This document shows, one piece after another, positions 23,774-36,202 of a stretch of 64,000 bases of DNA. Under the pieces are notes generated by a model. The model was not told the origin of the DNA and did not search any database. It saw only the letters and a program-made list of their open reading frames with translations. The translations under genes and the position numbers were made by a program. Position 1 is the first letter of the stretch. Each line of letters opens with the position of its first letter. The stretch comes from Kingdonia uniflora (taxonomy: Eukaryota > Streptophyta > Magnoliopsida > Ranunculales > Circaeasteraceae): assembly GCA_014058105.1 (NCBI GenBank), contig JACGCM010002659.1, positions 1,240,001-1,304,000 of the forward strand, given 5' to 3'.

Positions 23774-23788
23774 TTTAGGAGGGCTGAA
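23774..23788 (+). promoter_or_regulatory. polypurine tract before 3' LTR
   Basis: TTTTAGGAGGGCTGAA lies immediately upstream of the 3' LTR start TGTAGTGACCC. A short purine run (AGGAGGG) is what plus-strand priming needs in gypsy elements. Confidence 0.65.
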
Positions 23789-26329
23789 TGTAGTGACCCA
23801 GATTTTTATTATTATTATTGTAGTTTATTACTATCATTTTATCATGCACACATTACCATTCATCATACATCTGCATCTCATTGCATTTATCAGAGCTTTG
23901 CATTCTTCTTTCTTCATTTTCTGTGTTTTGGTGGTTTCGGTGGTTGTTGGGCGGAGGGGGTTGTGTTGTGGTTTTGGGATCCTATGGTTGTCTTGGTGGA
24001 GGCGTGGTGTTGTATTTGGTTATTGTATGGTGTGCGATCCGGGGCAGATCTATGTTGGGTTTTCTCCAATAGGTTTTCTAGTTTTTGTTGAAGGAAATCT
24101 TTTGCTTTTGGTGTTCTGGACTGTTTCTATTCAGTTCTATTCGAACATACTTTTTCCTGTTCAAATAATTTTCTACCTATTGTGTTTTATTTGAACAACA
24201 TCTTTCCAGCTCGAATAAGTTTCTATCTGCTTCATTGTATTCGAACTGACTTGTTCCTGTTCGAATAGATTTCTACTTGCTTCATTTTATTCGAACAATA
24301 TCTTTCCTATTCGAATATATTTCCTTCTGCTTGGTTCTGTTTGAACAAGCCTTTTCCTGTTCGAATAGACTTCTACCTGTCTCGTTTTGTTCGAATAGAA
24401 ATATGTAATATTCGAACAGAGGCGTGTTTTGGCGACCTGTGTTGGGCTTTTCTCGTGATCTCATCCGTTGATCTTCCTCGAGATGTGGGTTATTAATCTA
24501 GGGTTTTATTACCCATTTTAATTTCATTTCATTTTCTCTCCTTCATTCATCACTCTCACACTCATTCTCCTTAATTGAAATCCTCTCTCCCATTGCTTGC
24601 CGAGCTCTGCCGCATTTCCTTCAGTGAGTAATTTCCCTATTCCTTTCCAGATCGTTGATTTGATTTTGTTTTAGGGTTTCCTTTATTGGGTGGATTTTGG
24701 GTTTGCAATTGGGGCGATTGTAGAATTGCGGAGTGGTGTTATTGCAGGTGTTGGGTTGTTTGTGTGGGTTTGGCTGTTGGTCTGTGGTACTGTATTTGGG
24801 TTGCCCTGTGATTTTAGGTTTGCGGTTTATCATTTATCAGGCGAGTTTCCCTTCCTTGCTAAATTCCTTTACAAGTTTAATCAGTGTTAGCTGAGGTGAT
24901 TATGCATTTGGCATTGAGGTGTTAAATTTATTTAGTTTTGTCTTCATTGGATTTGTTTGTGTGTAGTTTCTTACTCAGCTTGTTTCCTATTATTAGGCAT
25001 GTAGAGTTGTGCTTCTATTTTGTCCTTTAGGAGGTTGCGCATTTAGGTCGTATTCTCGTGGTTTGTACTTGAATACCGTGTTCTAGTCTTGTAGAGACTG
25101 ATGTTGTTTGGATGTTGTAACTGGTGGTCACTATTCATCTGTGTTAGGATTGCTTGCCATCCTCTGAGGCTGGTGGTTATCCTATGTGTGTGCTGCCATG
25201 TTGGGGCTGTTGTGTTAGGATTTTTTACCCTTCTCTCAGGCAGGGGGTTATCCTATATGTGTTTACCGTGTAAGCGGCCGTTGTGTTTTGATCCTCAGGA
25301 TCTGTTTGCGGTGTGGGTTTTTATATTCTTTTAACTTAACGGGGTCGGATACATAACAAAGCTCTACATCGGTTGACCCTCGATAGGATTTCGGATTCCT
25401 ACATCGGGTTGAAATAGTAGGTGAGTTTGGGACTGGTACTATCATGCCTATTACCCATCCAGGAGTGTGTGGATGGTATGAAACAGTTTTCTTTTGCTAC
25501 CCATCTTATCCTCCATGAGGTTGAAATTCCTTGGAATTGTAAATACAGTTTAGACGTTGGCTCCGTGGGTTGAAAATCCCGGAACACTCTGATCAAGTGA
25601 TAAATCCGTAGCGTGGTCGAGCTTGACAAAAATTGTACCCATTGTATCCAATTGAGATCTCTTTAAGGTTATTATGCATTAGCGGCTGATCAGCCCAATA
25701 CATTGATTATAGGGCCTAGTTCTTTGGGTTCATAACATCATAAACATCCATCATTAGGGTAATTCTTGAAGCATATCACAGCATATCACATCAGATCATT
25801 ACTCATTGTATCACTTCAATACATCTCCGTTTCTCTTCTCTTATCTATGCCTTACTCTATTCCTTACACTACTCTTCGCTTATGTATTTACTATATTTTT
25901 ATAATCTTTATCTCATTCACTTCATCCTCTTTCTCTACACCGTCTTATTAGTAGGTTATTTAGCTTTGTTGGCCATTAGTGAGCTGTGGTTTTGATCACT
26001 CTCGCATTTCCTCCTTTCAGAGGCAGAGAAGCTTGTGTTGCTGAGGATTTTAGCTGTGTTGGATCCAGTTTTGGCTGCTGCAGATTTGTTATTGTTTTAT
26101 TTCTTGTTCGATCTTAGCTTTTGAGTATCTTTTCAGTTTGATATATATATATATATCTTTTCCTTCCGCTTTAATTCTTTTACTCAGATGATATTGTTAT
26201 AGTGAATGACTGAGCTATTTCCTATTAGCAAGGTTATTTGTGGGGGCGAATCTTTGGATTCTCCGACTTGCACACCCCGGATGACAATGTTTTAGGTATT
26301 CCTTAATATTTTGATTTTGGGGCGTGACA
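23789..26329 (+). repeat. 3' LTR of Tekay-like element (2541 bp)
   Basis: Starts TGTAGTGACCCAG and ends GGGGCGTGACA. Co-linear with 16413-18996 throughout: TTCGAA array (24140-24416), CT-rich stretch, donor-like TTCA|GTGAGT at 24624, and (TA)n near 26140. It differs from the 5' LTR by scattered substitutions and small indels. The open frames inside are not conserved as frames and are not called. Confidence 0.92.
24140..24416. promoter_or_regulatory. TTCGAA palindrome array in 3' LTR
   Basis: Eight exact TTCGAA hexamers (24140, 24240, 24260, 24290, 24310, 24360, 24390, 24411), at the same place in the LTR as in the 5' copy. Some hexamers are intact in one LTR and degenerate in the other, as expected of independent decay. 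Confidence 0.6.
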
Positions 26330-29300
26330 ATTTATTTCCAACAACCTATAGTCCATTACTTTTGAGGGAGAGAGTGTATTGGAAAGAGGAAGATATGAGC
26401 TTTATGGACAGATGAACCGTGAATCGTAAAGAGCCCAAAATTTTTGAAGATTGAATAAATTGGAAAAAATATAAACCGTACCAAGTAATTATTTCGAGTG
26501 TAAAGCCATTTGGAGCTTTAATTGGTATCCAAAATGAATATGCAAATTATATAATTCAATTATCATATATTAACATGATTACAATCGTGACTAAAAGCAA
26601 AAGTAAATGCAAGAAAAAAGAAGAATTCAGTTTTTAGGACTTCAGTCATCATAGTCAATCGTTGTCATGGCATATGCTTAAACTTATGATAAAGAATAAA
26701 GATACCGCTAAGGCGTGTCGTAAATCTATTGAGGAAGGGGGTTATAGGGGATAATTGGATTCCCAATATTTCAGCAAACGTTAATTGATCCAACAACTTA
26801 ACGGGTCTATATATAAATAACTCAACCTTGCGAATACTAACAATTGAGTCCCCCCATAGAAATGCCAGTAATATATTAATGCAAAACGTTTAGTGTTCCT
26901 TTATACAATTTACGACGTGCAAAACATAGAGATCAACAGCAGAAAGCATAAAAAAGTACAGTAAGAACAAAGATGAAATAGAATAATCACCTTACTTTAC
27001 CCGGTTTATAAATCTGGGTTCAATTATTTGACCCAAAGCATATGTCGAATCCCATAGATGCTCTTGTAGAGTTGTGTATAAGAAATCCTGGTACCATCTT
27101 TCACTGCAATTAATTGAAGTGAGAGAATATAAGTTAAACGCAAGTATAAAAGATTTATTTCACTACATTGAATTATCGCTTAATATTTTGGTTAAGGAAA
27201 AACATAAATCAACCATAGTACATCAAAAGTATCATGTAAGCCTAAAATACCAAAAAAGTAAGATGTATAACATTGGGGACCTAAGATCTTAGTAATGGTT
27301 AATGAAATGTTTCAATTTATTAAAGCAAAAGCATAATTATCATAGATGTTGAAGCAACCTTATTTTTTACTCATGCCTATTATACCTTATTTATTTCCTT
27401 TATATGTTAATGGATTAACTACCAACAATTACGCTCTTTTCAAGGGTACAGACCAACAAATTTGCAAATTAGTAAAGACAAAGAATAATTGGTAAGGAAA
27501 AAAGCATAATTAAGGGATTATCATGAGGGCAAATTTGGAAATCAAGAGTCATTTAATCTTCTACGTGCCAATACATAATATAAATATATTGATAATCTTT
27601 GGTTTTACAATCAATATAAATAGTGTAAAAGAATATATTGTCGAAGATAAGATAAAATAACATTAAGAAAGTACTAAGGGTAACTTTATATTGCTTGAAG
27701 AAAGCTCAAATGCGTAACACAATGAATCAAACTGGGAGTTGGACTGCTCACTATTTATGGAAGGACCCGACACCTTTTGAAAGTTAAAATACATAAATGA
27801 AAACATTAGCAAATACACCAATAACCAAACTCTAACAAAGACTAGTTACATCTAAACCAAAGCGATCCAGTTGAAACTTATGACCTGCATATCTATATGG
27901 CCCATAGTGTCTCTATAAGTCCTACATATGCTTGAAAAACTTATTCTTCAGTGTTTTTCTCGATAACAGAAAATCCTACTTTCATCCTTATAACTAAAAT
28001 ATTGCAATCTTATAATATTATCTTGCAAGTGACATACACTCTCATAATTGATCACCAACTTCACTCTAAAACCTAATTTAAAGAAGTATCTTGATTCCCT
28101 TAAAAGGATGACTGACTATAGTTGGATGATTTTCTTTCATTAAATCAAATCCATGATACGACTATGTTACCATGCCAAAATGTTAAGCTAAGTCCATGCT
28201 TTTCGCCGCTCCCGAGCGACAAAATTAAAGTACCAACCTAAGAATGATGTAAATAGGGAAGCACATACTTCAGTAAGATCCAAAAAAAATCTATATTTCC
28301 TTTTCTTTTCGATTAATCTTATATTTTTATATTTGATCTTCTTGACATTTTCTCATAGTTCATAAAATGGCTTCTACATGAAAAGAATTTTTTTTTTTTT
28401 TTGTAAAAACTTAGCCATATGATCAAAGTACATTGAGAAAATATAGTAGATAGAGATAGTAGCTGAAGTCGTGACTTACAACAACTGTTAAAGAAAGAGA
28501 GGTTTGCGACCTCACTAACACTTTAACTTGGTAAATGAAATTGAGGAGACAATGAATTAGATAGAGACCAAATGGATAATATGAGGAAGGAGAGTAGAGC
28601 TGCCATAGTAGCATTCTTCTTTAAGAATGCTTCACATACTTTTATAGAGAATCGACTAAAGACTTTTCATTTTCTAACAATTATTCAGAAAATCCAATTT
28701 TGCAAGATACATCTCCCTTAATAAAACACTAATAAAGGAATCCTCATGAATTTTGGACATAACATGGTTACATATTGGATCACTCTATCCTCTTCAATAC
28801 AATATTATAAAGTGGAAGAATACCTAGATAGGGAGGGAAAGAGAGACCTGATCTAGTATAACTCAAAGAGATATGTTTGTTCAGGGAGAGAGATTGAGAA
28901 TCCAAAAGTAAATAATCCTAAAAACTGATGTGTACAAATAAAAGAAAAGGATTTGATGCTGCAGATCAAACCTAAACTGCGGAAAATCTGACAATTTAAC
29001 TATCAAAGAAAATATCTTTGAGACGATAAAGTTGGGAGAGAATAAAACACCGACAATCTTTAAAGAACCAAAAATCACCCAAAAGATTGAGACACTTCAT
29101 AATCTGGACAAATGGGTTCTTGAATAGGATATTGGATTTAAGAAAAACAATTTGCTTTCATTTTATTCAAAACAATTTGTATTCAACTACATTCCGTGTC
29201 ATTCCACATAACCCATTCAAATGTAGAAAATCACAATTTATACTTAGCTAGTACATGGGTTTTATTGAACAAAGAAATTTATATATAACAAAAAGATATA

Positions 29301-29446
29301 TTGGCTTTCCTGCAACTTTAAAGTTCTTCTTATGTACTCATCTTAACTAATTGATACAAACATGTTCATAACTTGATACTAAGATATACGAATACATATG
29401 CCATGACCTAGAAATGATATAAAAAATAGACCTACGATTGAAGTCC
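26330..29446. other. gene-poor stretch, nothing recognised
   Basis: Three kilobases of AT-rich DNA. Short frames (27074-27292, 28423-28614, 28881-29078) show no known domain. No LTR ends, primer sites or inverted repeats were found. A poly-T run lies at about 28387-28402. It may be old transposon or intergenic sequence. Confidence 0.5.
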
Positions 29447-30115
29447 CTTAATGCGATGAAGTCCGAGATGAGCGGCTAATCTCCTAGTTAAGGCTAGGGT
29501 AAGGTCCCTTCTTGGATGAACAATAGTTGATATTAATTAAGTTCTAATTAGTTTTCACTTAGTTTTACGATTGATAAGTTAGTGCATCATATCGAAGGTT
29601 TGACCATAGCTTCGCTTTGGTGTACGATAACTTTGGATACAAACAAGTGCTACTTGCCATAGACTTGATTTGGAGATCTAGAAAGAGGAAACACTAGAGA
29701 ACTCACTCAAGCCTAGCCATGGTTGAGATGATAATTCTCTAAGATGCTCTTCACCATCACTTAAAGGCATAACCCCTAAATGCTTGACCATAGATGTAGT
29801 GGTTTATTTTACAACATTGTATGTGTCTTAACATGAACATATGATGGGTGGAGATATTATGATCTAGTTGTATATCGATTAGTACTTTGAAAGGTAGATG
29901 CCAAGTCCGAACCTTAGTTCTCTGTCTCATTAAGTTTTATATTTAGTTTTTATTTATTTCTTCATAGATTAATCTCTTATAAAATAGTAATTCGGCCTAA
30001 AAAGTATTTATTTTCCCAAACCTTCCTGCGGATTCGATCCCACTCATTCGTACTACAATTCATCAACCGTAATTTGAGCGGGTATTTTTCTAGGGGCCCT
30101 AAAAACCTCTTATCA
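29447..30115 (+). repeat. Athila-like 5' LTR, missing its first ~575 bp
   Basis: Matches 39502-40167 in order and orientation, ending AAAACCTCTTATCA at 30115. The matching stops abruptly at about 29447, and the upstream sequence shows no similarity to the rest of the LTR. Whether the loss was by deletion or another insertion cannot be told here. Confidence 0.82.
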
Positions 30116-30117
30116 AA

Positions 30118-30135
30118 TGACGCCATTTCCGGGGA
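30118..30135 (+). promoter_or_regulatory. primer-binding site, tRNA-Asp type (diverged)
   Basis: TGACGCCATTTCCGGGGA lies two bases after the LTR end. It differs by two bases from the minus-strand element's site at 7326-7309. Confidence 0.75.
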
Positions 30136-31600
30136 GGCACCGTTGAAAACTATTATCTCTAATACCGAATTTTCTTTGTTAATTTTCTTTATTAATTTTT
30201 TATAATACCGTGCCAATGATTTCTAAATTTATTGTTTTTAAAAGTATAGTTGGCCGGTAATAGCATATAGTATTTCTATTATTATCGTTTCTCATTATGT
30301 TTCTCTAGTTTACTTAAAAAAAAAAGAAGGATTGTTTCGAGTTTTTGGCATTATATTAACTGTGAAGTATATTCCTGAATGTTTTACCGTTTTTGATCAA
30401 TTATACTTCATAGTTGGAAAATATTTTTTCTACAAAAGTATTAGATAATTCAAAACCCTTTCCGAATTGCTATAGATCATATTTTTCTGTTTAGCCGTTG
30501 TTGAGTGACATCCTTTTGAAATAAACAGCAAAAAAAAAGTCTCCGTTAAGGACGCCGCTGTACATTCATCGCCTGTTTTGAGCATTAGGGAAGCTAAATT
30601 CTTGAAAACTACTTTCTTAAATATTTTTCCTTTTTGAAATATCTTTCCAAATTGATATTATTTATTGCTCTCTCTCAGCCGAGCTGAAATATATGTGCAT
30701 TTAAAAATCAGGACATCATAGACTACAGTAAACTTGGAAATTAAATTAATATTGCTGTCGCAAGTTTACTAATCATTTTTCTCTTATTTTGCAGAATAGT
30801 CACAAAGTTGGAAACGAGACGGATAATACGCAAAGCTAAAAGCATCATCAAATTTATCCTTCTTGTGCCCCCAAAGTGAAGGGGCACTTCTTTTTTTTGC
30901 CCCCTAAGTGAAGGGGCGGCCACAGCTTCACCGGGAAACACTTCCTGTAGGTTGGTACCTCTCTAAACATGACATCTATAAGGGGTTCATATCCGCTCCA
31001 CCCCGGCGCTAGGAACATAAAGTCGTGTTAACTGTGCAAATACACGCTGCTCTAATAAAATATTTACTGTGGTTGGATTGACCTATTGGCATGTTTAAAT
31101 TTATTTACATTCCAACATTAGTAAAGGTAAAAACTGTTAAAGACTTGGAGATTTCATCACCTAAAAAGCTCTCCAACAAGTGGGACCATCCATTAGGGAT
31201 ACGAAGAAATTCATATCACACAAAAATTGAACGTCCCGGACCTGAAAATAACTGATAATAAAAAAAGTAGCAAGATTCCTGCAGGATTTCATCACCCAAC
31301 GGATAGGTGTACCAGACCGGGGTACAAACACGAAATGCTGGTTGTAGGTTTGCAACATCACCATTTCGAGTGCTAATGTACGATAAGGCGGCTCACTCAG
31401 GTGTGAGGACCGAACATCTACTCAAAGCTAGTACTAGCACAGTGACGCAGGGGAGTGTAGGAACCAAAGCCTTTAACCATCCTACCATTTTGTGAACATA
31501 AAAGTATATAGGGGAGACCTAATTATTTTATCTAAAAAATATTGAAGTGCTAGAGTTTTAGGCCTGATTGATTTTTTATCGTATTGGGTGCTAATTTAAT
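30136..31600 (+). other. Athila-like leader, no gene
   Basis: Homologous in reverse orientation to 5460-7308. Recognisable shared parts include the CCCTAAGTGAAGGGG units (about 30870-30920) and the segment ending GATTGATTTTTTATC at about 31580. The homology ends there, at the point where the related element enters gag. Confidence 0.6.
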
Positions 31601-31609
31601 TAAAAAATT

Positions 31610-32130
31610 TCATACATGCAAGAACATTAGAATCCATACAGCTCACAATTCGACATCCCACAACAACCTCAAAATAATTATCAATCATGGGATAACCAAA
31701 ATTCTCAATACGTAGAACTCTAATCTCATTCATATATGCAGACCCATCAGTTTATTCAGTCATCCAATCAGTTTCCACCAACTCCACCCAAACAATCTTT
31801 GGAAGATACCCTTACTCTCTTCATGAAACAATCACTAGAAAGTAAAAAACAAGCGTTTAAATTTTAGCAACAAATGATGCAATTCCAACAACAGACATTG
31901 GTGAATCAAACTTCTACGACCTAATCTATCTCTAGATTAGAGACTCAGATAACTCAGTTGTCAACTACGTGGAGTGAAATAGTGCACGAAAAACTACTAA
32001 GAAATAAAGAAGAACAATCCGAAGTTAAATCCCCTTGCGATTTAGAAATGGATGAATTCAAACGTAATCAAGGAATGTTTTCTCCGTGTGGTGAATGGAT
32101 ACCATATTGTGAGACAGATTTATAAGATAA
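31610..32130 (+). pseudogene. Athila-like gag C-terminal tail
   Basis: The plus strand encodes QFDIPQQPQNNYQSW, then PPTPPKQSLEDTLTLFMKQS, QQMMQFQQQTLVNQT and ISRLETQITQLSTTW. The Pro/Gln-rich segment, 'PSLED' and 'LETQxxQL' blocks are the characteristic end of Athila gag. Stops occur at several positions. The capsid core and zinc knuckle that should precede it are missing, so this element cannot supply its own capsid. Confidence 0.75.
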
Positions 32131-32196
32131 ATATTTTAAGGTCGATGATCCTATGTCACATGAAGATCTTGAAGAAGCACTCCAATTCAAGCATCG

Positions 32197-33123
32197 ATGT
32201 CATCATCCATCATTTCATTTGTCAACCCAATAAATTCATTCAAGGAAACTATGATTGAGACTGAATATTTTTCCCTTTCCTCTAATATTTTTTCTGACTA
32301 TGATGATGATGAGATAAAATATGAATATATGGAATCACCGTCTCATTATACGATAATATGCGAGGAAATTGTAGATTATGATATTTCAACCAAAGTTAAG
32401 AAATTGGAAATTACCGAACCTGTTGCAGATGTTATCAACTTGTTATTTCCATCATAGTCTTCTTATGAGTCACCTCAGCCTTTCCTTGAGCCGGGTCTTC
32501 CTGACACAAATTGCGATATTACAAACCAGTGGGTGAATGACCCTTATTTACAGGATATATCACTATTATTGGGGGTTGATTCTATTTTGGTTACTCCTTC
32601 ACCAACCCTCCCTATACCTATGCCTACATCTTCATTTCACAAGCCACTTGGGGATACCATAATTGTTAATGAATTAGAGTATTTATTGCGCGATAACTCT
32701 AGTTGTACCTACTATATTGATAAATGTTTAAATTATTTCAAATACTGGGATGACCTCGTAATTATTAAAATAGTACAAGCATTATCATCTGGAACTAAGT
32801 CATACCAACTTGAGCCCGACCCACAACCACCCGATCGACATCACTTTAATGGTTCAAGTCACCTTTAGGAAAATGATGATTATCAAGATAAAATTTTTGT
32901 GTATGGGATTATACCTTGTAAAATATCTCAAAGTGAGATTCCACATAAATTAAATAAGGAAAATCTTTATCCTGGGGGATTAGACTCTGAGTTATTTTTA
33001 TGTATCATGATTACATCAACACAATTAGGTGCAGATAAGGAGAACCACAATTTTTCTATTATCTGGTTACTCAAGGATAATGACAATTTTGGTGTTCCTC
33101 GGTTATTTAAGGAGAACTTCTAA
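32197..33123 (+). pseudogene. unrecognised element-encoded frame, ~309 codons with two stops
   Basis: A single frame runs from ATG at 32197 to TAA at 33121-33123, interrupted only by TAG at 32455 and TAG at 32866. The product would be acidic near the start (YDDDEIKYEY) with a Pro-rich middle (VTPSPTLPIPMPTSS, about residues 127-141). It has no Cys/His knuckle, no D-S/T-G, no Y-x-D-D and no obvious membrane segment. It occupies the place of protease-RT-integrase in the Athila layout. I do not recognise the family. Its length and near-openness in a decayed element suggest it was coding until late in the element's life. Confidence 0.5.
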
Positions 33124-33179
33124 CCTGGATAGTTCATCAATTATTGTACTTGTACCCCTATAGTACCATTATAAATCAT

Positions 33180-33350
33180 TTAAGTATGGGGGTACATTCG
33201 TCTGGCTGAAGACGGTAAACTTAACGCTTCTTGGGAGGTAACCCATGACACATTCAGGTGAGAAATTATAGTTTTTATTCCCACATTTTTATTATTATGC
33301 TCTCAAACATTGAGGGCAATGTTTCATTTAAGTTTGGGGGTAGGAAAATA
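33180..33350 (+). other. Athila-type post-coding segment
   Basis: GACGGTAAACTTAACGCTTC, TTGGGAGGTAACCC and, further on, TTTAAGTTTGGGGGTAGG. These blocks follow the coding region in many Athila/Tat elements (family knowledge). They confirm that the unrecognised frame lies inside the element. Confidence 0.65.
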
Positions 33351-36151
33351 TTTATTTAAATGCTTTTTAAAGAAAAGTAAAATAATGATACTTTGACAAT
33401 TTATGATATATTTTTGATGAATTTTCAAGCACTTAAACTGATTTTACCTTGATAGAAATATAATGGGAAAATGTCATGCCCCAAAATCCAGTAATCGGTA
33501 GCTAGACCAATTACTGAGATTCGAGGATGTGCAGGTCGAGGAATCCAAAGATTCGCCCCACGAACAACCGAGTCGTAGACAAATTCTGGCTCAGTCATTC
33601 ACAATAGTATCACAACAGAGTAATAAGGAAGAACAGTAACAACGGGAGACTAAGATAACAAAATCTAAATGTAAGATTCTACAAACCTCTACGCAGCATG
33701 CCCAACTGCAATAACTGGAGATTGAGCCTCCAGCTCAGCTCCCCAAAGATCACCACAACATAGACTAAAATCTGAAACAACTTGCCATTGAAAGGGGGAT
33801 GCGAGAGTGAGCAAACAATGAGCTCACTAACTCCCAAGAATAGCTAAACAATTATACTAACCAATAAGATGGATATAATAATGATAATAGGATATAATAA
33901 TATCAAACGATAAACAATATATATATCTAAATATATACAGGATGCCTACTAGGTATCTAATAGGTACATAACTAGTCTAATGATTATATATAACTATACT
34001 ATACTTATACATACACATCATGAGCAAAAGAGTGCTAAGACTATAACTACAATCTAGTCCCATTGACTACTAACTACACTCTAATCACTACCGTGGCTCG
34101 CAGTGCCACTAGCAACTAACCTACCTCTGAAATACAATCACACACAAAGGTAAACAACCCTCGACCAACTATAATCCAACCGGGTTATCCAAACCCCAAC
34201 CAGGCACAACCCCGAAGCTATCACAAGCTAAGCGAGATCGCCCACAACCAGATACCAGCCTAAAGCTCACAGTAACCAACCAGACTAATTAACCTAATAA
34301 ATTACTTGGATACAGAAGATGGAGGAATTGATACAAAGAGGAGAGGAATCGATGCAGAAGGAAGATCAATCTAATTACATCGCAAATCAATTAGGAGATG
34401 AGGAATTTAATAAGCGGGGAAGAACATGAGGAACTAGGATAATCCCATAATTATCCCAATAAAATGATATGCTATGATGATGGAATGATGGAATGAGATA
34501 ATCTTATGATTATCCCAAGTGCAGAAGATTCAATTTTAAACGTAATACAGAAAGGGTTAAGGATTTATATAAGAAGAACCTACGAATAAGGAAGTATGCA
34601 GAGATGCAATGATATGCTTGATGATGATGATGATGCAGAATGGTTTAGCAATGTCAATCCAAAGGGCTATCCCCCATGACTGAAGTGGGCTGACAACTGC
34701 CGAAAAGGGATTTACCATACCAGATATTGTTGGATACAAGGCTACGATGTACTGCACTAGCTCGACCAGACTAAAGGATATTACCTCAATCTATCAAATC
34801 CCACAGAGCCAACGTCCGAACTATATATACATTCCGAGGCATTTTAACCTCCCGGATAAGCCCTGTATCGGATAGTAAATACTGTCTCATTCCATCCCAC
34901 ACTCCCGAATGGGTGACTAGGGATAATAGTATCCATCCTGGACCTACCTTCTATTTTAGCCCGATTAAAGGAATCCCTGAACCTCTCAAGGGTCAGCCGA
35001 TGCAAAGTTATTTATGTATCCAATCGCAGTAAGATAAGGAGAAAATATATTATCTATGAATGTGAGCAAAAATCCTAAAGACTGAAACACAATTGCTGTT
35101 AACACAGCCAGCACACAATAGGATAACCAACTACCTGAGAGCGTGGTAACCAAAACTAACATAGATGCCCTCCTGTGAATCAGTTGCACCATCTAAACCT
35201 AGATGAAACAGCAACTTAACCATCACTACATCTAAACAACATCAATCTCTAAGATTCCTCAAAGAAATATGATTACCATAAAGTACAACAGTACTCTAGC
35301 TGTCACCACAGACTAGTACTTATGGGGTGACCTACCAGTGTCCAGCGGGTAGTCAAGAATCCTCAATAATAGAACTGCTCATAATCCTCCTAATCATGTA
35401 CATAAGTCACAAGTACGGATGTACAGGAACCGGATTCAGTAAGAGGTTTTAGCCACATTCCAACATCTCGAGTGACGTACAACTTCATAAACCACCTGGC
35501 TCAGCCGCGGATCTCACTGAACCATGCTGCCTCGCTGCTTCCTAGATGACGGAAGAGAACACAGCCCTAACTGCCTCATCCCGGGGAAAGAAGGCTTACG
35601 GGTAAGCTCTATCAGCTCTAAGATTCATGAAAACACTAAGTATCACAACACGATAAGCAAACAATCCTAAGGCAAACTATCAAAAGTTCAACATCCATAA
35701 CCAACCACCACGGATAAGCCGTCTGCTCACCATCAACAACTCACAATCCAGAAGATACCACACTCCCACATGGAACCCAACATTCCAAACAACCACCAAC
35801 CACAATGACATTGCTCAAGGACCAGGCCCCGAGAATACAGAGTACACCTAGACTAGTCCTAAGATTAATCAAAACAATAGCAGGCAAGAGGACGAGCTCC
35901 GAATCGAAGACCATGTCTTACTGAAGCCATGTCGCCCTAAGACTACCCTGGAACCAGGTCCAGTAACCTAAAAAACCAAGGTGCTATACTATAAGATGAG
36001 AACTATAGTCTCTGAACTACTCTATCTCAGAGAAATGGCGGCTAAACCACATGTTGTCCATACGTCTCTACTAATCGTCAAACTAGGTCACTAGTGCCCT
36101 GAAACAAGCTGGCACCCTAATAACTAACCAACAATACTACACTAAATATAT

Positions 36152-36156
<5 letters not shown>

Positions 36157-36197
<41 letters not shown>
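36157..36197. repeat. (AT)n microsatellite inside solo LTR
   Basis: About 20 uninterrupted AT units. An equivalent tract lies at the same place in the partner LTR (48398-48439), so the dinucleotide run belongs to the LTR family. Confidence 0.9.

Positions 36198-36202
<5 letters not shown>

Larger units (their letters stand above)
16413..26329 (+). mobile_element. Tekay/Del-like chromovirus (Ty3/gypsy), full length, decayed
   Basis: Two direct LTRs (16413-18996 and 23789-26329) bracket an internal region. It has an initiator-Met-type primer site, gag with zinc knuckle relic, protease, RT, RNase H, integrase and a C-terminal chromodomain-like tail. Long LTRs plus the C-terminal chromodomain fit the Tekay/Del lineage. 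Gag and protease share one frame; pol is broken by several frameshifts and stops. In a 122-base comparison (18073-18194 against 25438-25559) I count 10 differences between the LTRs, so the insertion is not recent. The flanking pentamers (ACCAA before, ATTTA after) do not match. A relative begins at 59852. Confidence 0.92.
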
